Origin: Rhyacophila brunnea
Taxonomy: Eukaryota > Arthropoda > Insecta > Trichoptera > Rhyacophilidae
NCBI GenBank assembly: GCA_022495005.1
Contig: JAGYXB010001069.1
Coordinates: 310,001 to 374,000 of the forward strand
Direction of reading: 5' to 3'
Length of the DNA stretch: 64,000 bases
The position numbers were made by a program, and so were the translations under genes. The notes under the pieces were generated by a model that saw only the letters and a list, made by a program, of their open reading frames with translations, was not told the DNA's origin and ran no database searches. This document shows positions 28,801 through 43,800 of the stretch, one piece after another (position 1 is the stretch's first letter; every line of letters begins with the position of its first letter).

Positions 28801-31800
28801 ACATGGGTCGTGGGTTCGAATTTCACATCTGAAAAATTAACATGTTGTTCTTCAATGTTTATTCGGATTCAGAGCAAGGACCTCCTAACAGGTTGAGCGT
28901 GTGGTTAACATACATTTCTTGTAAAAAAAATCTGTGTCCTGAGTAATTTATTCATGGTTCTTATAATTCTTGAACAGTTTGGATAGAATTTACGAACAAA
29001 CAAAACCCGGCACTCCTGTCGTCTTCATCCTGTCGGCCGGCTCCGATCCGACCAGCGATCTCATGAAGCTGGCCGATATTCATGGATTCGGAGGCGGAAT
29101 GTTCAAGTATCTTTCTCTTGGCCAAGGACAAGAAAAGGTGAGTCCAATAGTGTACTTTGATTATGTAACATTCTTTATTGAACATATATAATTTGCAAAA
29201 TATTTCAGAGAAATATCTACTTAGGTACCTATATATTTATTAAAAAAACAAAATGATAATAATACATCTTCCAGCCGGATTCGAACCCACATTATTTAAT
29301 AGATTTACGCCAATGTGTTCTACCAACTAACCTATGTGCGTCCTATCTAATAATGAAGAAATTTACATCTCCGAAGCGCTTCACAAATTGCGTTATTTTT
29401 GACAGTCATTACAGAAAGTCTGTTAGATAGGACACACAGTTTAGCAGGTAGAGCACATTGGAGCGAATCCGCTAAATGCGGGTTCGAGTCCCGCTGGGCG
29501 TCGTATTTATTTTAGAAAGATTTTTCAAATTATATAGGAATGTAAAAAAATATAAAAATACTTCATGATATTTTAGCTTTTACAATAATGAGGAAAGATG
29601 GAGCACCGTAATGACGCAAATATATTTCCTAAAAAGTTTACCAATGCTCAGGCATACCTAACATACATAGATTTCTTAATCGATCTTTATATGGCATTCC
29701 TGTTTTTAATGCACTTGACTACAGCAGGGGTTCTTAACCACGTGGTTAAGCCATTTTCGTGCGCCCCCGGCAAAGTATTAAATAAGGAAAAAAAATATTT
29801 TTATTAAAATTATTTATTGAAATCGCATTAAAATAACCATATTTTTGAGATTTGACATTCAAAAAATTTTCATTTCAACAGGTCAAATATATTCGAACAA
29901 TTAGATGACCATCATTGGCTGATAGTTGTGGAAAATTAAACAATTTTAATCTTGAACTTCAGAGAAAAAATAACGATATACCTAGCAGAAATGATTATTT
30001 CTATAAAAGCCTTCAAAGCTAAAATATAGTTTTGGATAAATATTTTTTCGAAAAATTCTCTTGTAAATTTTCAAAGGATGAAAAAGTGGTTGGCGAAAAA
30101 GTATTTTTCACGTACAATTATTTCTTACATCTTAAGACGCTTTTAGAGCAATTTGAAAATATATTCCAGCAATATTTCATTATCGAACCGATGGCTACAT
30201 TTTTTTATAATCATAGACATTACTAAAATTGCTAATTCCATAGTGAAAATTCTTCAAGAAGACACACCAAAAAATGAAGAAGAATTTCTAGAAATCCGAT
30301 GTGCGCCCGCCACTGTTACCCCAAATCTCAAATGCACCCGCTACTGCAAATAGGTTAAGAACCCCTGGACTACAGTGTAAGTTCAAGACCTGAATGCGGC
30401 AAAAATGGAGAAAAGATTGTTTATGAATTTCACTGATTACAGATAGCCATTGGGCTTTTGGAGACGGCAATTCATCGAGGGCAGTGGCTGATGTTGCAGA
30501 ACTGCCATCTTTTGGTGAACTTCTTGTATGAGCTGGAAAAGACTTTGGACCGCATGGTGAAACCTCATCCGGAATTCAGACTGTGGCTGACCACCGACCC
30601 CTCGCCGATATTTCCGATCGGGATACTGCAAAGGTCACTTAAAGGTAACGCCAAAGACGGGAGCCTATAATATATTATGATGGTAACATTGATAATAGTG
30701 TTGCAAGTCAATTTCAATTTGTTGAATGATCTCAATATTGTAACCATGGATATTTTTAAAATATGTAATATGTTGTTGACATAAATTGATTATTCCTATA
30801 ATATAATGATATATAAATATAGGCACCTACATAGTTAGAATATGATCAGTCTATATTAATTTAGTTTTAGTGAATTTAATGTAGGTATCAGTGGCGTGCA
30901 GTGAGGTTTGCTCGTGCATACACTCATTATTTATTCATCATTTCTTAAATGAAACTATATTCAATTACATCATTTCGTTGACAAGAGAGTCAAAATGATC
31001 GTTTCTCAAATAAAATTATATAACGTAACACAATGAAAATGTATAATATTTATGTAATGTATAAATTAAAGGCCCGTGATAAGTCACTTTTGAGTTGTTC
31101 CCTAGAATCGTAACCGAATTGGAACAACTCCAATTTTTGGGCACGATCATGTCGAAGATTACCCAGAACGTATGAAAATATTCGAATTAACCTTGAGCTT
31201 CCAAATATGGCCACACGAGCATGCGTTGTCTTTCATTTGACATAACAACACAAATTTGACGTTTACATTATGAAGGTTGCCTTACTTTATTCATTATTTT
31301 AACAGACAATAATAATACAAAACAAAAATAATATGTACATCAGCAACGGGAATGGGACAACTGGACGCCAGACAATTGGGCGCCGCACTGTCATAGACAC
31401 GTAGATGAGGAATTTTAATCAGTTTCTATCTACTACATACTTAGTAGTTTTAATTCATTTTACTCTTAACATTATGTTTTTTTTATAGCTGATTGAGAAT
31501 TACCATGCCTAAGGCTTTATATAAAATAAAAACTCTTTTCGTTGGAACTTAAAAATATGCAGGATTAAATCATTATTTAAGTGTGCATATTTAAATTCTC
31601 CCCAACTATTAAATCATAATATAATAATTGAAATATAAATAATAATATTACATATTTTTTTAAAGTACCTATAAGCACCTAACGTCTATTTAATTTCGAA
31701 TTGCTTGGCGTCGAGTTTTCCCGGCGGCATATCGTCCTAGACCAGTGGTCGGCAAACCGTGGCTCTTTGGCCCCTTGAGTGTGGCTCTACCACAAATGAC

Positions 31801-34800
31801 CACGTATGGACTAAAACAGTGTAAGATAAATCAGTCAAAATGTCATCGATTATAACCAATCAGCATATCGAAGATCTTAAATTGGTTTCAACTTTATTAA
31901 TAGTAGTTGACGAGTTTTGTGACATTAATGATACAGGACAAATTTGTACGATTTATTTCATCTACAGGTAATAAAGAAGAACTTTTAGGACTATTGCCTC
32001 AAAGGTCAAACACGTTGAGAGGATATTGCAAATGCTGTGATTGAGTGCATGGAAAAACGTCATATTCCACTCGATAAAATTGTGTCAATTTCAACAGATA
32101 GGGCGAAAAGTATGACCGGTGTAGGAAAAGGGTTTGTTACTATTTTGAAAGAAAAAAATAAGCATGTTGCATCATTCGTCAAAAAGCGCATTGTGCGCAG
32201 ACATTTCCATAAGAAATTTGCAAAGTTAGCTTTTAATTATCGCCAATTTTTTTTTTGTTAGTTTAGTACGCAGATCTTCTGCTGCATAACAGGGTACGTT
32301 GGTTATCAAGAGAAAAATGTTTTAAAACGTTTCGCTTCCTTAATAACATAAATATTAATAAGCATTTCTCCTTGAGAAGGGTGTTTGTTCACTATTCAGA
32401 AATATGGTAACGGACAATCAGTTGATCCAAAAATTCTATTTCATGGAAGACGTTACGTCTCATCTAAATTAACTTAATCGTAAACTGCAGGGGGAAGGAA
32501 ACACATTTTTTCGAAGAAGTTATAGAAGTTATTTCATTAGAAAACAAAATATCCCTTTTTGCTTAAGATTTAGAAAGAGAATCTTCGATTCATTCAAAGC
32601 CTGCTGGCACATTGCTACGAAAATAATTCTGATTTTGACATTTGCTATTTCCAAACAACAATTTTAAATATGAGGGAAGCTTTCCTCAACACGTTTCAGG
32701 AATTCAGAAACAGCAAAGCGACGTTAGTCTTTGCTAAAAAAAACCTCTTAATGCTACGGTAACAGAATTAATTTTTTCTCCCTTTAATGTTGACATTGGC
32801 AACTTTGAAATTTTGAAATGCAACTGCTGAATTTAAAAAATGAAGAATTATGGAGCTCTACATTTCAACGTCTCTGTGCTGATATAGACATATTGGAGAA
32901 AAACAAATATGAATATGGTTCATAGCACAAGTAGTCTTCTTTGAAAGACCTGGAGAAGGAGGACGTGATGATTTTTAACACCTGGAATAGTATTCTTGAC
33001 TCATAATATGTTTTATTGAAAAAACTAGCATTTGCTGTTCTTTCCCTTTCCGGTTCTACATATTCGTGCGAACAATCTTTTGCAAGCATGAACCTTATCA
33101 AGAGTAAGGTCGTCTTATTGATTAAAACCTGAAATCGTGCCTAAAATTAAAAACAACAACATACAATCCTGACTTACCCAAACTTTTCAAGGAGATGGAA
33201 GGCAATTGTTAATATAAAGATAATTTATGACTTATATTTTTATCAATAAATAAGATCATTCTTAAATAAGACATCAAATTTTTTTCAGTGTACCTACCTT
33301 ATAGTTTAATTAAGACTTAAAACTTTAATTAAAGTTTATTAAGTTAATAATCAGTGTACCTACATCTATAGTTTAAGTTGAAGAAATTTGGTTCTTCAAA
33401 GAAATCGCAATCGTTGTACTGTTGATATTTGGCTCTCTTGACTAATGAGTTTGCCGACCACTGTCCTAGACCCTCAGCAACTCATTACTTGTCTAAATTT
33501 CATTTGTTGCTTTACTTATAACTGTTCGTACTAGTAACTGAGCGTATATTATAAACTAATCAAATCAAGCGTCAACACGATTGAGCTGGTAGCTGGATTG
33601 TTCCGTGTAATTACTATTTAAAGTCGACGATCGTTGAATCTGATTGAGTCTGCGAGACTACTAATGTCATTAGGCCCTTAGAATGCCATTAGAAGAGATA
33701 TAGAAGTTAAATAAAATATACCATCCAACTGCATAATATCATTGCATACCGAGCATTATCAAGAATTTCTGGGCTTACTATGATTCACATTATCTGTGTG
33801 TTTCGACCAACCTGTGGACTGTGCTCAGTTGCTGTTTCTACATTTTACTGCTAGATGTCTCTATACATACATAGATTATTTTTTGTCTTCCAGTTGTAAC
33901 TGAGCCACCGAACGGACTGAAACTTAACTTAAGAAATACATTCTTCAAAATACAACCGGCTGTTTTGGAAAACTGCTCGCATCCAATGTTCAAAAAGATA
34001 ACTTATGTCTTGGCATTCTTTCACGCAGTTGTACAGGTAAAGTTTTAAAAAACATCAAATCTTTCGCTGTCATTTATTATACTGCCAATAATTATAAGTA
34101 GTCCAAATAAAACCACGTGGATGAAAAGCATTTTTTTTCCGATATTCTCATACATTTTCTTAGCAACCAAATATAATTTGAATGTTTCGGCTTGGCTTTT
34201 CCTTCTTCAAATGCTAAAATCATTAATATATATAGATACATAGAGAAATATCAATATTTTTTCGTAGAATTTGAAAACAAGACCCCATTTACAGAATGTT
34301 GAAAACAATTACGTAGAATTTACAATTGCATATTTAACTTTTAGGTGTATTCATTTAACTTGGTCACCGGTGTACTTATATTAGTTTAATCCTCTTGTGT
34401 CTCAGTTGTGGATACATAAGTGTGTTATTATTTTTAGGAAAGACGCAAGTATAATAAAATTGGCTGGAACATATCCTACGACTTCAGTGAATCTGATTTC
34501 ACCGTATGTCTCCAAGTTTTGGAATGCTACCTCAATAAATGTACTGCCTTCAATGGCCCTGTACCATGGGCCACGCTCAAATATCTATTTGGTGAAGTGA
34601 GTATTATAATCAATGTATATGTTGCACTTAATGCTTGAACTCGTGGTGCTGTAGGTGAGGTCACACAATGCCACGCTCGCTCAACACGCTATTGCGGATA
34701 CAGTTATCTATATTAATAAATGTTTACATAAAAATACACTTAATATTCATGTTGAAACAATTTTTGTTTTTTTTAAATAAAAACTTTCCTAGTGGATTCA

Positions 34801-37800
34801 TGTCTGTAGGATGCCCTGGACAGGATAGAAATATAACCTATTTAATTTTCCAATATGAGCATATTCTGTTGCTTCTGCAGGTGATGTATGGAGGCCGTGT
34901 GATAGACGATTACGATCGGCGCATAGTCAAGACGTACATGGACGAGTACTTTGGAGATTTCCTCATAGATTCATTTCAAAAGTTCTACTTCTACTATGAC
35001 GATACAGTGGAATATGTTGTACCGCCTGATTACACCAGAGATCTATACATTGGTAAGTTGTTTTTTCTATACTTAATGATGTCCTTTTCTATCTACTACC
35101 CAGGTAGTAGTCTACTACAAATTAATGAAAACTGGCTTACTCCACTGGGTGTGGTATAACAGGCAACGGATCTCGAGTGTGGAAAAATATGGGATAATCT
35201 TAACCACGTGTTAGAATATGTTATTTTCAATAGTTACGTATGTATGACAATAAAATGCATTAAAGTTTGTAACGTGAATGTAACGTGCATCCAATATTGA
35301 GTGCCGTCGGTAGTTTACGGCTTGACCGCCATAAAATATCCTGCTTCAAAATATTGGTCCACGGCAATGGCTTTTACACTTCTATTTATTAATCCGTTCT
35401 GTACCTTGTACCGACGTCTCCGAAAGATGTTAAAGATTTTTTTTATATGCAGATGAAGTTTTTAGATATACAAATGTGAAGGTGAAATAAAGTTCATTTT
35501 ACATCGCAGATACCCTTGTAGCAAGATTCATTCTTAAGGAAATCAGTTTTTTCTTTAACCCTTTCGCTGCGAGCCATTTTCGCGGGAATTTATTTTCAGT
35601 CAACTGATCTGTTAAAACGGTCACTACAGCTAAAACAGATCGATTCCAAAATTAAAAAATAGATTACTAGATGAACTATATATCAGTTATTCCAAATGCA
35701 CCAAGAAATAAACTATATTCGTTACATTCTCACTAAAATAAATCAAAGAAAGTGAAGACGCTAAAAATTATCCAAGCTTTGACCGCGCATTCAAAATGGC
35801 GGCCGTCCAGTCTTCACATACACGGTTTCAACACATACTACCGAGCAATTCGACGCGTTTGTATTTGTTATACACAGGGCTGTGTTGAATACATGCTGCC
35901 GTGTAGTTGGTTACGGTCTATGACAGATATATTACTAAATCACTTGTGGAATAATCAGTGGGTTATCGCTTATCGCATTTAGTAAGTCGTAAACTCAAAT
36001 TTTATTACCGTTTCAAATTCTGAACCTATATTTATTTTCGTCACCATAAAATAATGTTGTCATCCACTTATTCAAGGATGTTTTGGAGAATAAAACACTA
36101 AAAATAATTACCGCACTGCTAAAATACTATTATAATATAATTTATGAGGTGCCGTCGGCTTTTTCATTGTACAAAGGGCCTGTCGAATAATCGCCAGGCA
36201 TGTGAATAGAGCTAACACAGTTTCGTGGCACGTAAAAAATATAAATTATTACCCATTATAATAATGTAAATATCAAACATGGAACAATGAACAAAGCCAA
36301 ACAAATTTACTGGAGAGCTGTGCATCGATAAAATATTTTCCAGCATTATTTCTTCGATAATATTATGTGGTAGTGACATTTTGGCGGGTGAAATAATTAT
36401 TTCACATATATTTATAATGACAAAAAATACTAAAAACAAATCTTCAATATGTTTCTTTCGAGATCACAAATCACTAAGAAAAATACATAACACTAACGTA
36501 ATCATAATAATTAATTAAAAGGTAAATAAAAATATTATCGATGCACACTTTTCGATGCATGACCAATGTTTTGTTTTGATAACCCTGGTGACACATCTAG
36601 TACACCCGTCTTCGCAATGGCGTGCGATTCAAACAACTGAATAACGAGTGTTCTTTTCAAAAATATATTTCCTTGTGTTTTACTTGACATTTTTATGATC
36701 TGTTGCCTGATATGTCTACCTAAAGGTTTGAACTAATTTTTAAAGCATATTATCCACAAGTGTCTCTTCTAGTTTGGTCAAAAATACGAGATAAAGTCTA
36801 TGGCATGTTTACATGCCATACGCAGTCTAAGGGTTAAATATTTTTCTTGATTCTGATTCTCTAAGCAGTTTTCTGTCATTTACTATACTTACATAAACTA
36901 TCAAATCTAGCTTTATTTATTAATAAAAAAGCATTAAACCTAAAGATTGCAAAGTCAGTTATATTTATCAGTCACCAGTTTTTATATTTCTCGACCAATT
37001 TTAACCATCGTTTTTATTAATTTTAACGTTTCTTAGGTAATTTTAGTTGGCTATGTATTCTATTTTACCACGTTTTTCTGAGCTCGTATTCTTGTTTGTC
37101 CGGTGGTTGTTTATCCAGTACAAATCTTGCAATCGATTTTTAAGTAACTTCCCGACTAGCTAGACATTTGAAACTTTTAGAATATATCAGAACACGATGC
37201 CAATGCATTATTTTAATACTTTTAGCCATCTTTAAGTAGAATTGAATTCATTTTTAGTTAATTCCGTTTTGTATGAAAAGTTATTTCGGAAGAAATCTGT
37301 AATCCAATCCACAATTATTGGTTGCTAGGGATCTGGGATCCTAGCAACTAAATTATTAATATATACATGCGTTACTATGGAAATCAATATGAAATTCAAA
37401 ATAACATTTCGGTATTATTTCTATCAAGTACAAATGTTTTTGATCGTTTAAGCTAGTCAAGTCAAGTTTATATGATTCAACAGAAAATTTAAAAAAGTTG
37501 TATATAAAAAGTTCTTTTTATCTTGTAATTATTTCTCTAATTCTATTTGCAATCCTAAATGTGCTTGACATTTTTTTTTGTGATTATATCAAAACGGCAA
37601 AATATGGAAGTAACAGACTTTGAAACCAATAGCCTCACTTGTACTATTATTTATTTACATTTTATAAGTCGCACTGAGGTTTATTCTAACACGTGTTTAA
37701 ACAGAACAACATTGGCATTTTATGTTTCCTTGTTATACGAAATCAATCATAAAATATAATGTCTCTTGCAGATTATATTGATCGTCTGCCATTGGCAAAT

Positions 37801-40800
37801 TCTCCTGGAGTATTTGGACTTCATCCCAATGCAGAAATCGGCTACTACACTCAGGCCGTTAAGGGGATATGGGATCATATGATTGACTTACAACCTCAGA
37901 CAGGTATGGGCTTTCAAATATCTCATAAATATCCAATGATAATTTTGAACGGAAGAAAAAAAACAATGGAGCTGCTGTATAGTAAATAAAACCCATGAGT
38001 ATTAATAGATTATACATTTTTTTTTATTCTTTAAATTTTGATGTCAGAACTTGTTTGTAGAGTTGCAGGTATGTCTATACACATTATCTTGCACTGTAGG
38101 TTAACGTCAGCTGCTTTGTTAGTCAACGGCTGCGATGGATAGGTCAGTTGCGGCAAATTTCCATTTTCGCACGCAGCCGTCAACCAGACTCTGTACCAAG
38201 TACTACTGTTATGTATCCGTAACTCCCCTTTCTATGATATCTCTCCAATGACAACAAATTGTCTGTTTAATTCATCGACACCCTAAGTTACTAATCATGT
38301 ACCATTGTTAAGAATTTTTGATCGGTGTGATTTCGACTATTGCAAAGTACCTACTCAATATTATATTATTGATCAACCCCAATTTATCCACCCTATTGTC
38401 CGACAAGAAGATCTAGGCAATAACCGGAAGTCATATACATACATATACATATGAGTCGCTTAGAATCATAACTCACATATTGCAATTTTGTCGTTTTTTA
38501 GTTAAATATGCCAAGTGATTCTAAATGAATTAATCTATATACCGAAAAATAGTTGAGTATTAAAAGTCAATTTAAACCATGTGAAAATCGTTGACAAAGT
38601 TCATTGTTGGTGTAATATGTCGTATATTTCAAAGAATAGAGTTTTGTCACCAACGCCTTCCTAACCAATCGGGGAGCTCTATTTCTCATAGTATGCTGTA
38701 TGTCTGCAACGTTAGGAGTATTAGGTATATATGTTTTAAAAAAAAAAAAGTTATTCGACTCTCTCACTCATTAATATTCTAGGGAGTTCAATACTGTTCT
38801 TCTAATTACAAAAAATAGTGCTCTGTTGGTTTTTAGCGATTATCTCAAAACTTGATTTTTGGAATATGTGAGTTATGATTCTAAGCGACTCATATATAAA
38901 CATCTCTGAAGATTAACATTCATCGAGTCTTATTACTTACATATTGTATTTTTTGTGACCTTTGAGTTGATGGTAGGTAATGGAGTTTTTATCTACTTTA
39001 TTGTTTTGATTTATTATATAAGCTAGAATTAAAGAGTGTTCGTAGTCAGTGTGTGTTTACCTTTGGTGAGTGTACACGGCACGGCGCCTAAAGATGCCGA
39101 AAGACGAAACCCGGGTCGCAAAAAACGACCTAAATGGAATAGTACAAAACTTAAATCCATTATAACTTATATACACCTTCCACTGGACCACGTGAAGGAT
39201 CAGAGCCCGTTGGTAAGGATTTCCATTGCCGAAAACATAAACACTACTTCTAACATATTATGTAGCCTTTTCTGAATCCTTGCACCCACGTCTAAGTGCA
39301 TTTTGTTGGTCGCAATAATGGTTACATTGTTCTGAATTTTCACATCTGTTCTTTAAGATATCCATATTGCATCATAAAATTAAATAATTTATTTTCCATT
39401 AGGTACTACTACAACTGGTCTAAGTCGAGAAGAGTTCATAGACAATGTCGCAAGTGATATTTTGAGTAAAATTCCGCGCGAATTTGAAATATCAAAAGTA
39501 CGGAAGCAATATGAAATGAATATCACCCCGTCCTTCATTGTTTTGATTCAAGAATTAGAGAGGTAAGGAAATAATGAAGTGTTTTTAATCATAATAAAAT
39601 GCCCACTTTGGCCGAGCGGCTAATGTATTGGCCTATATATCGTGGGTCCTGAGTCTGAAAAAAAAAGTCACATATTGTTTTTCAATGTATTGATCTAATA
39701 GGTTGAGCAAGTGGCTAACATACATTTCTTGTAAAAAACAAAAATCCGTTAATACAATTTACCTACGCATATAACACAATATAATGTTGTATATTATATT
39801 ATTTCAAATTATAAAACTTTATCATCGGTACAATCCTTGGATGTTACGAATTCTTGGATGTCTTATATCAGCGCATCTATTCTATACACAAAACTGCTTT
39901 CGGCCGCTTCGACAGCTATCTAGGGTAGGTTTGTATCGAAGTATTAGCTCTTATTGTAACAATTACAATAAGTTAGTTGTAATTGTTTCAATAAGTGCTA
40001 TGTTTTAACAGCACCTCTTTTGGCTGTGATAAATTTTAGAGCGAGATAGACAGTTTTGACGGCTAACTTCTTGTAATTGTTACAATAAGTGCTAATACTT
40101 CGATCGTGAGTATTAATCATTTCATTGTCTTTTAGGTACAACAAGTTAATAAATTCAATGTCAAAGAGTCTATCGCTCCTACGGAAGGCTCTCGCTGGTG
40201 AGATAGGGATGGACTCCGTACTGGAAAACATCGCTTATTCTCTGTTCAACGGTCAGCTACCCAACGAATGGAGGAAGCTGGCGCCCGCCTCCTGCAAGGC
40301 TCTCGGAGGTTGGATGGATCACTTCATGAGACGGGTCATGCAGTACACGTCTTGGGTAAGTTCCTCTTATGATACTCACTCATTCATTATTGGAAATGAC
40401 TGAATGACTTTGAATGTCAAGCTTACAATTTTATATTAATTATACTTTGTCATAATGTAACTTAGTGTTTGGTGGCCCTCATAGTCCAATGTGCAAACAA
40501 TTGGCTTCACATATCCGGTTTTCCGGGATCGATTAACGGTGAATACAATACACCTTTTTTTTTTTATCTGGTTTTTAGTCTGTCATCTGTTTTACCTCTG
40601 AAACGTGGCATATTGTAGTGTAAAAGAAATGTCCTATGTACAGACATACATATCGCACCGTGAGTGTAAAAACAAGGCATCCGCAAGACATATTTTGGAT
40701 ATATTAGGGTTTGAAGTCTTCGTTTTGTTAGGAGAAATAGAGTTTCTAAAAAAAACCATAATATTTGGTTTATATCTACATTATATTGCATGTTCTTTCA

Positions 40801-43800
40801 GTTACTTCACTTTTACATTATCAAGTTCACGACTTCTGCAGTTGTTTCGCATTTAACCTCGAAATTGAAAAATTTGCAGATGCCTTGGTTTTGCACTCAC
40901 GGTGCAATATATTATGATACAAAGAAAATCTGTTCTGATTTGTTGATTTCGTTACTTTGTAAGTTTTTTTTGACCATTCTTTGAAAACTTGTGTAGCAAA
41001 ATAATTGACCACTCATCTCATCAGAATGACTTTTCGATGAAATGTTCTTACCAATTTTCTTCAGACTTAATGTTTTAAATATAAAATATAGTATCAATTG
41101 ATGAAATTTCATGTATGTAGATGACTGTCATTTGAATGGGGTATTATTCCCATTTCTGATTGCTGTTGTAAACATTTCTTAAAAAGGCTACCAAGGAAGA
41201 GCCATTGGTAATATGGCTGTCGGGATTGCACGTTCCCGAGTCGTACCTCACGGCTCACATCCAGATGGCGTGCCGCCTGTTCACCTGGCCTCTGGATCGC
41301 TCCACCATGTTTACCAAAGTCACCAAATTCGAACACTACGATGAGGTCGAACAAAGACCTGTTACGGTAAATATATGAAGTTGGTTTCAGTTTGAATTTA
41401 GATGAAAAAAATGTTATTTACATATTGTTGAAAAGATTTATGTGGTAAAATTTACATAAAATTAATCAGAAGCAGTTTTCAGATAACTAAATAGCATAAA
41501 AAGGGATTTAACTGCTTTGTGTATTAATTCTCCTGTATATAAAATGATGTTGTTATTTTCATTGCAACATAACTATAATAATTTAAACATTTTGGCCTTG
41601 CCTGTACTCCTTGAAATACTAATAAACATAAACGCATTTCAAATGATTTATTCAGTTGTATGCAGTGGTGCACCTAGGGGGGGGGGGCAAGGAGCCCTGG
41701 CACCCCCCAAACATGAAAATTATCAGAATGATTTTAAACATTGAAAGCCAATAAACTATACCTTGGGCTTAGACAAATAAAAACATGGCAAAAAATGATT
41801 TGTAATTCTCCAGCACCCTTTTTAGAAAAATTTCTTTGATTTTAATTTCGCCACTGTTCTGGCAGAAGACACTAATTCGAAAAAATGACATATTGAGTTA
41901 GTTATACCAAAATGTTCCTTATTTCAAACTTTACCGTCTGGAAACCTTCTTAATAAATAAACAGTCTTTATTTTAAAGTCATCCTTTTTACAATTACTTA
42001 ATAAACTCACATGATAGACCATTTCAAACTCAAAACTAGTTTTCTCCAGTTAGTGTGTTCTGCCAGAACAGAGACGATTTCTAACACAAAAATTTCGAAA
42101 CACTAATGTCGGGTTTTTTTAGAAACCTAATCCCTAATGGAACTGTCAAAAAATTCTCGGTGTCCACCCGAATTCCGGAGTGGTTTAGGTCATGGCTGGG
42201 GAGGGCTGGGGGCCCGGGCTGTGGGGGGCCCGGCGTGTCTGGTTGACCAGATAAGTGAGATAAACACACATCATAAATTAGCTTTAATAGTAAAAAAAAA
42301 GTCGAAAAGGCGCTTTTATACTTCATGGCCATGAACATTTTAAATTATATAATTGTGCAATATATTTTCTGATTATTATGTGTCGATACTCGACAGCTCC
42401 ATTATTAAAGGAGATGTATTAAAAATCGCCAATAATTCACTGTATAGTACCCTTAATTTGAACTAAAACACAATTTGAAAACGTTAATGTAATGTTTCAC
42501 ACTGCCTTTAATCTTAGCGGTAGGTAGGGGGCTCGCAAAATATCCTAGCCTGAGGGCCCGTTTCAGGATGTGGGGGCCATGGTGTGGGTACACCAAGTGC
42601 AATAGACAAAAGAGTGATATACGAGAAATTAGGCTGTGTTGTGTTGAGTAGGTTTGTGTATTAGTTAAATGCAATAATACTTTTTTTTGTCCATTTTCAA
42701 TTAATATTTTGGAACCTCAATATTAAAAAACCAAAAATCGACGATAAACATTTCGTACTACAGTCGGTGGTTGGTGTAAATCAAAAGAACATTTTTTTTC
42801 AGTGGAATTCGGCATAAATATTGTAGCTCTCTAGACCAAGCGGGTAGCACAGCCAATATTATTTGAGTAATGTTTTAGCATACTAGGCGCACATGTCCAG
42901 CATGGTCGCTGTTAGTCACTTGCCAGTTGCTGATGACATGCTCAACGGTTACCGCCATTATGCCTCCAATTTAATACAAACTAGGAGAAACTGTACAAAT
43001 ATACCGCCGTGTATTGTGAAAATATGTAAAAATAATTACATGAAGAAGAAAAAGAGCCTATGGGACTAATTTACATTCTCCTCCTTGGGCTCCCCCCAAT
43101 ATTAAATCCTGAGTGCGCCACTGGTCGTATGAGATCGCAAGGTTGAAAGATGTTGAAAATCAGATATTTATTTTTAAATCGATTTAAATATATCAATTTA
43201 ATCCTCAACTTCTCATTTATTTACTCCAATAGTATGCATGTCTTGATTGTGTAGTTTGATGTAGTTTTAACGACTCTTTACCATAAGCCAAGCTGATGGA
43301 ACCGCACTAGCATGGATTAAGACTCTATCGCTGCCTCTCTGGTGTGATGTCTTGACAGTATGATTTTGTTTGAATTTATCTATGCCGTCTCCTACAACCT
43401 GCCGCCATACGAATGAGTGATTATGAGACATGACGTCTTGGGAATAATTAAAAACGACGTCCTGTTATTTTTTTTAAGAGATAAAATTCAATAGTTTGAC
43501 AGGGTAAACAAGAGAGTGTGGGGGCGGGACAAACTGATACGACAACAGTTATATAAGCACCGTCAATAATAGGGGTATACAGTTAGTATACAAATTAGCC
43601 CCGCATACTTCTTGAGAAATGGTACTGTCTTATATATAGTCCACATGCAATCCAGTAAAAGAATGATTCTTTGGTTTCCAGGGTTGCTATGTGAATGGAC
43701 TGTATCTGGAAGGGGCCAGGTGGGATTCGGAATTGGGCTGTCTCCGGAAATCTCATCCCAAAGTTCTCATAACCGAGCTGCCCATCATGCACATTATTCC

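Larger units (their letters stand above)
41663..43123. mobile_element. hAT-type element with nested insertions
   Basis: Left end CAGTGGTGCACCTAGGGGG; right end reads inverted CAGTGGCGCACTCAGG. Flanks GTTGTATG and GTCGTATG (7 of 8). Holds the nested MITE 41854-42071 and the GC-rich repeat 42130-42582. No transposase frame seen. Dynein intron 30. Confidence 0.65.

Noticed and set aside
29428..29515. Possible tRNA gene
   Set aside because: A and B boxes and a GGTTCGAGTCCCGC arm are present, but the acceptor stem does not pair and related SINE copies lie at 12665 and 29271.
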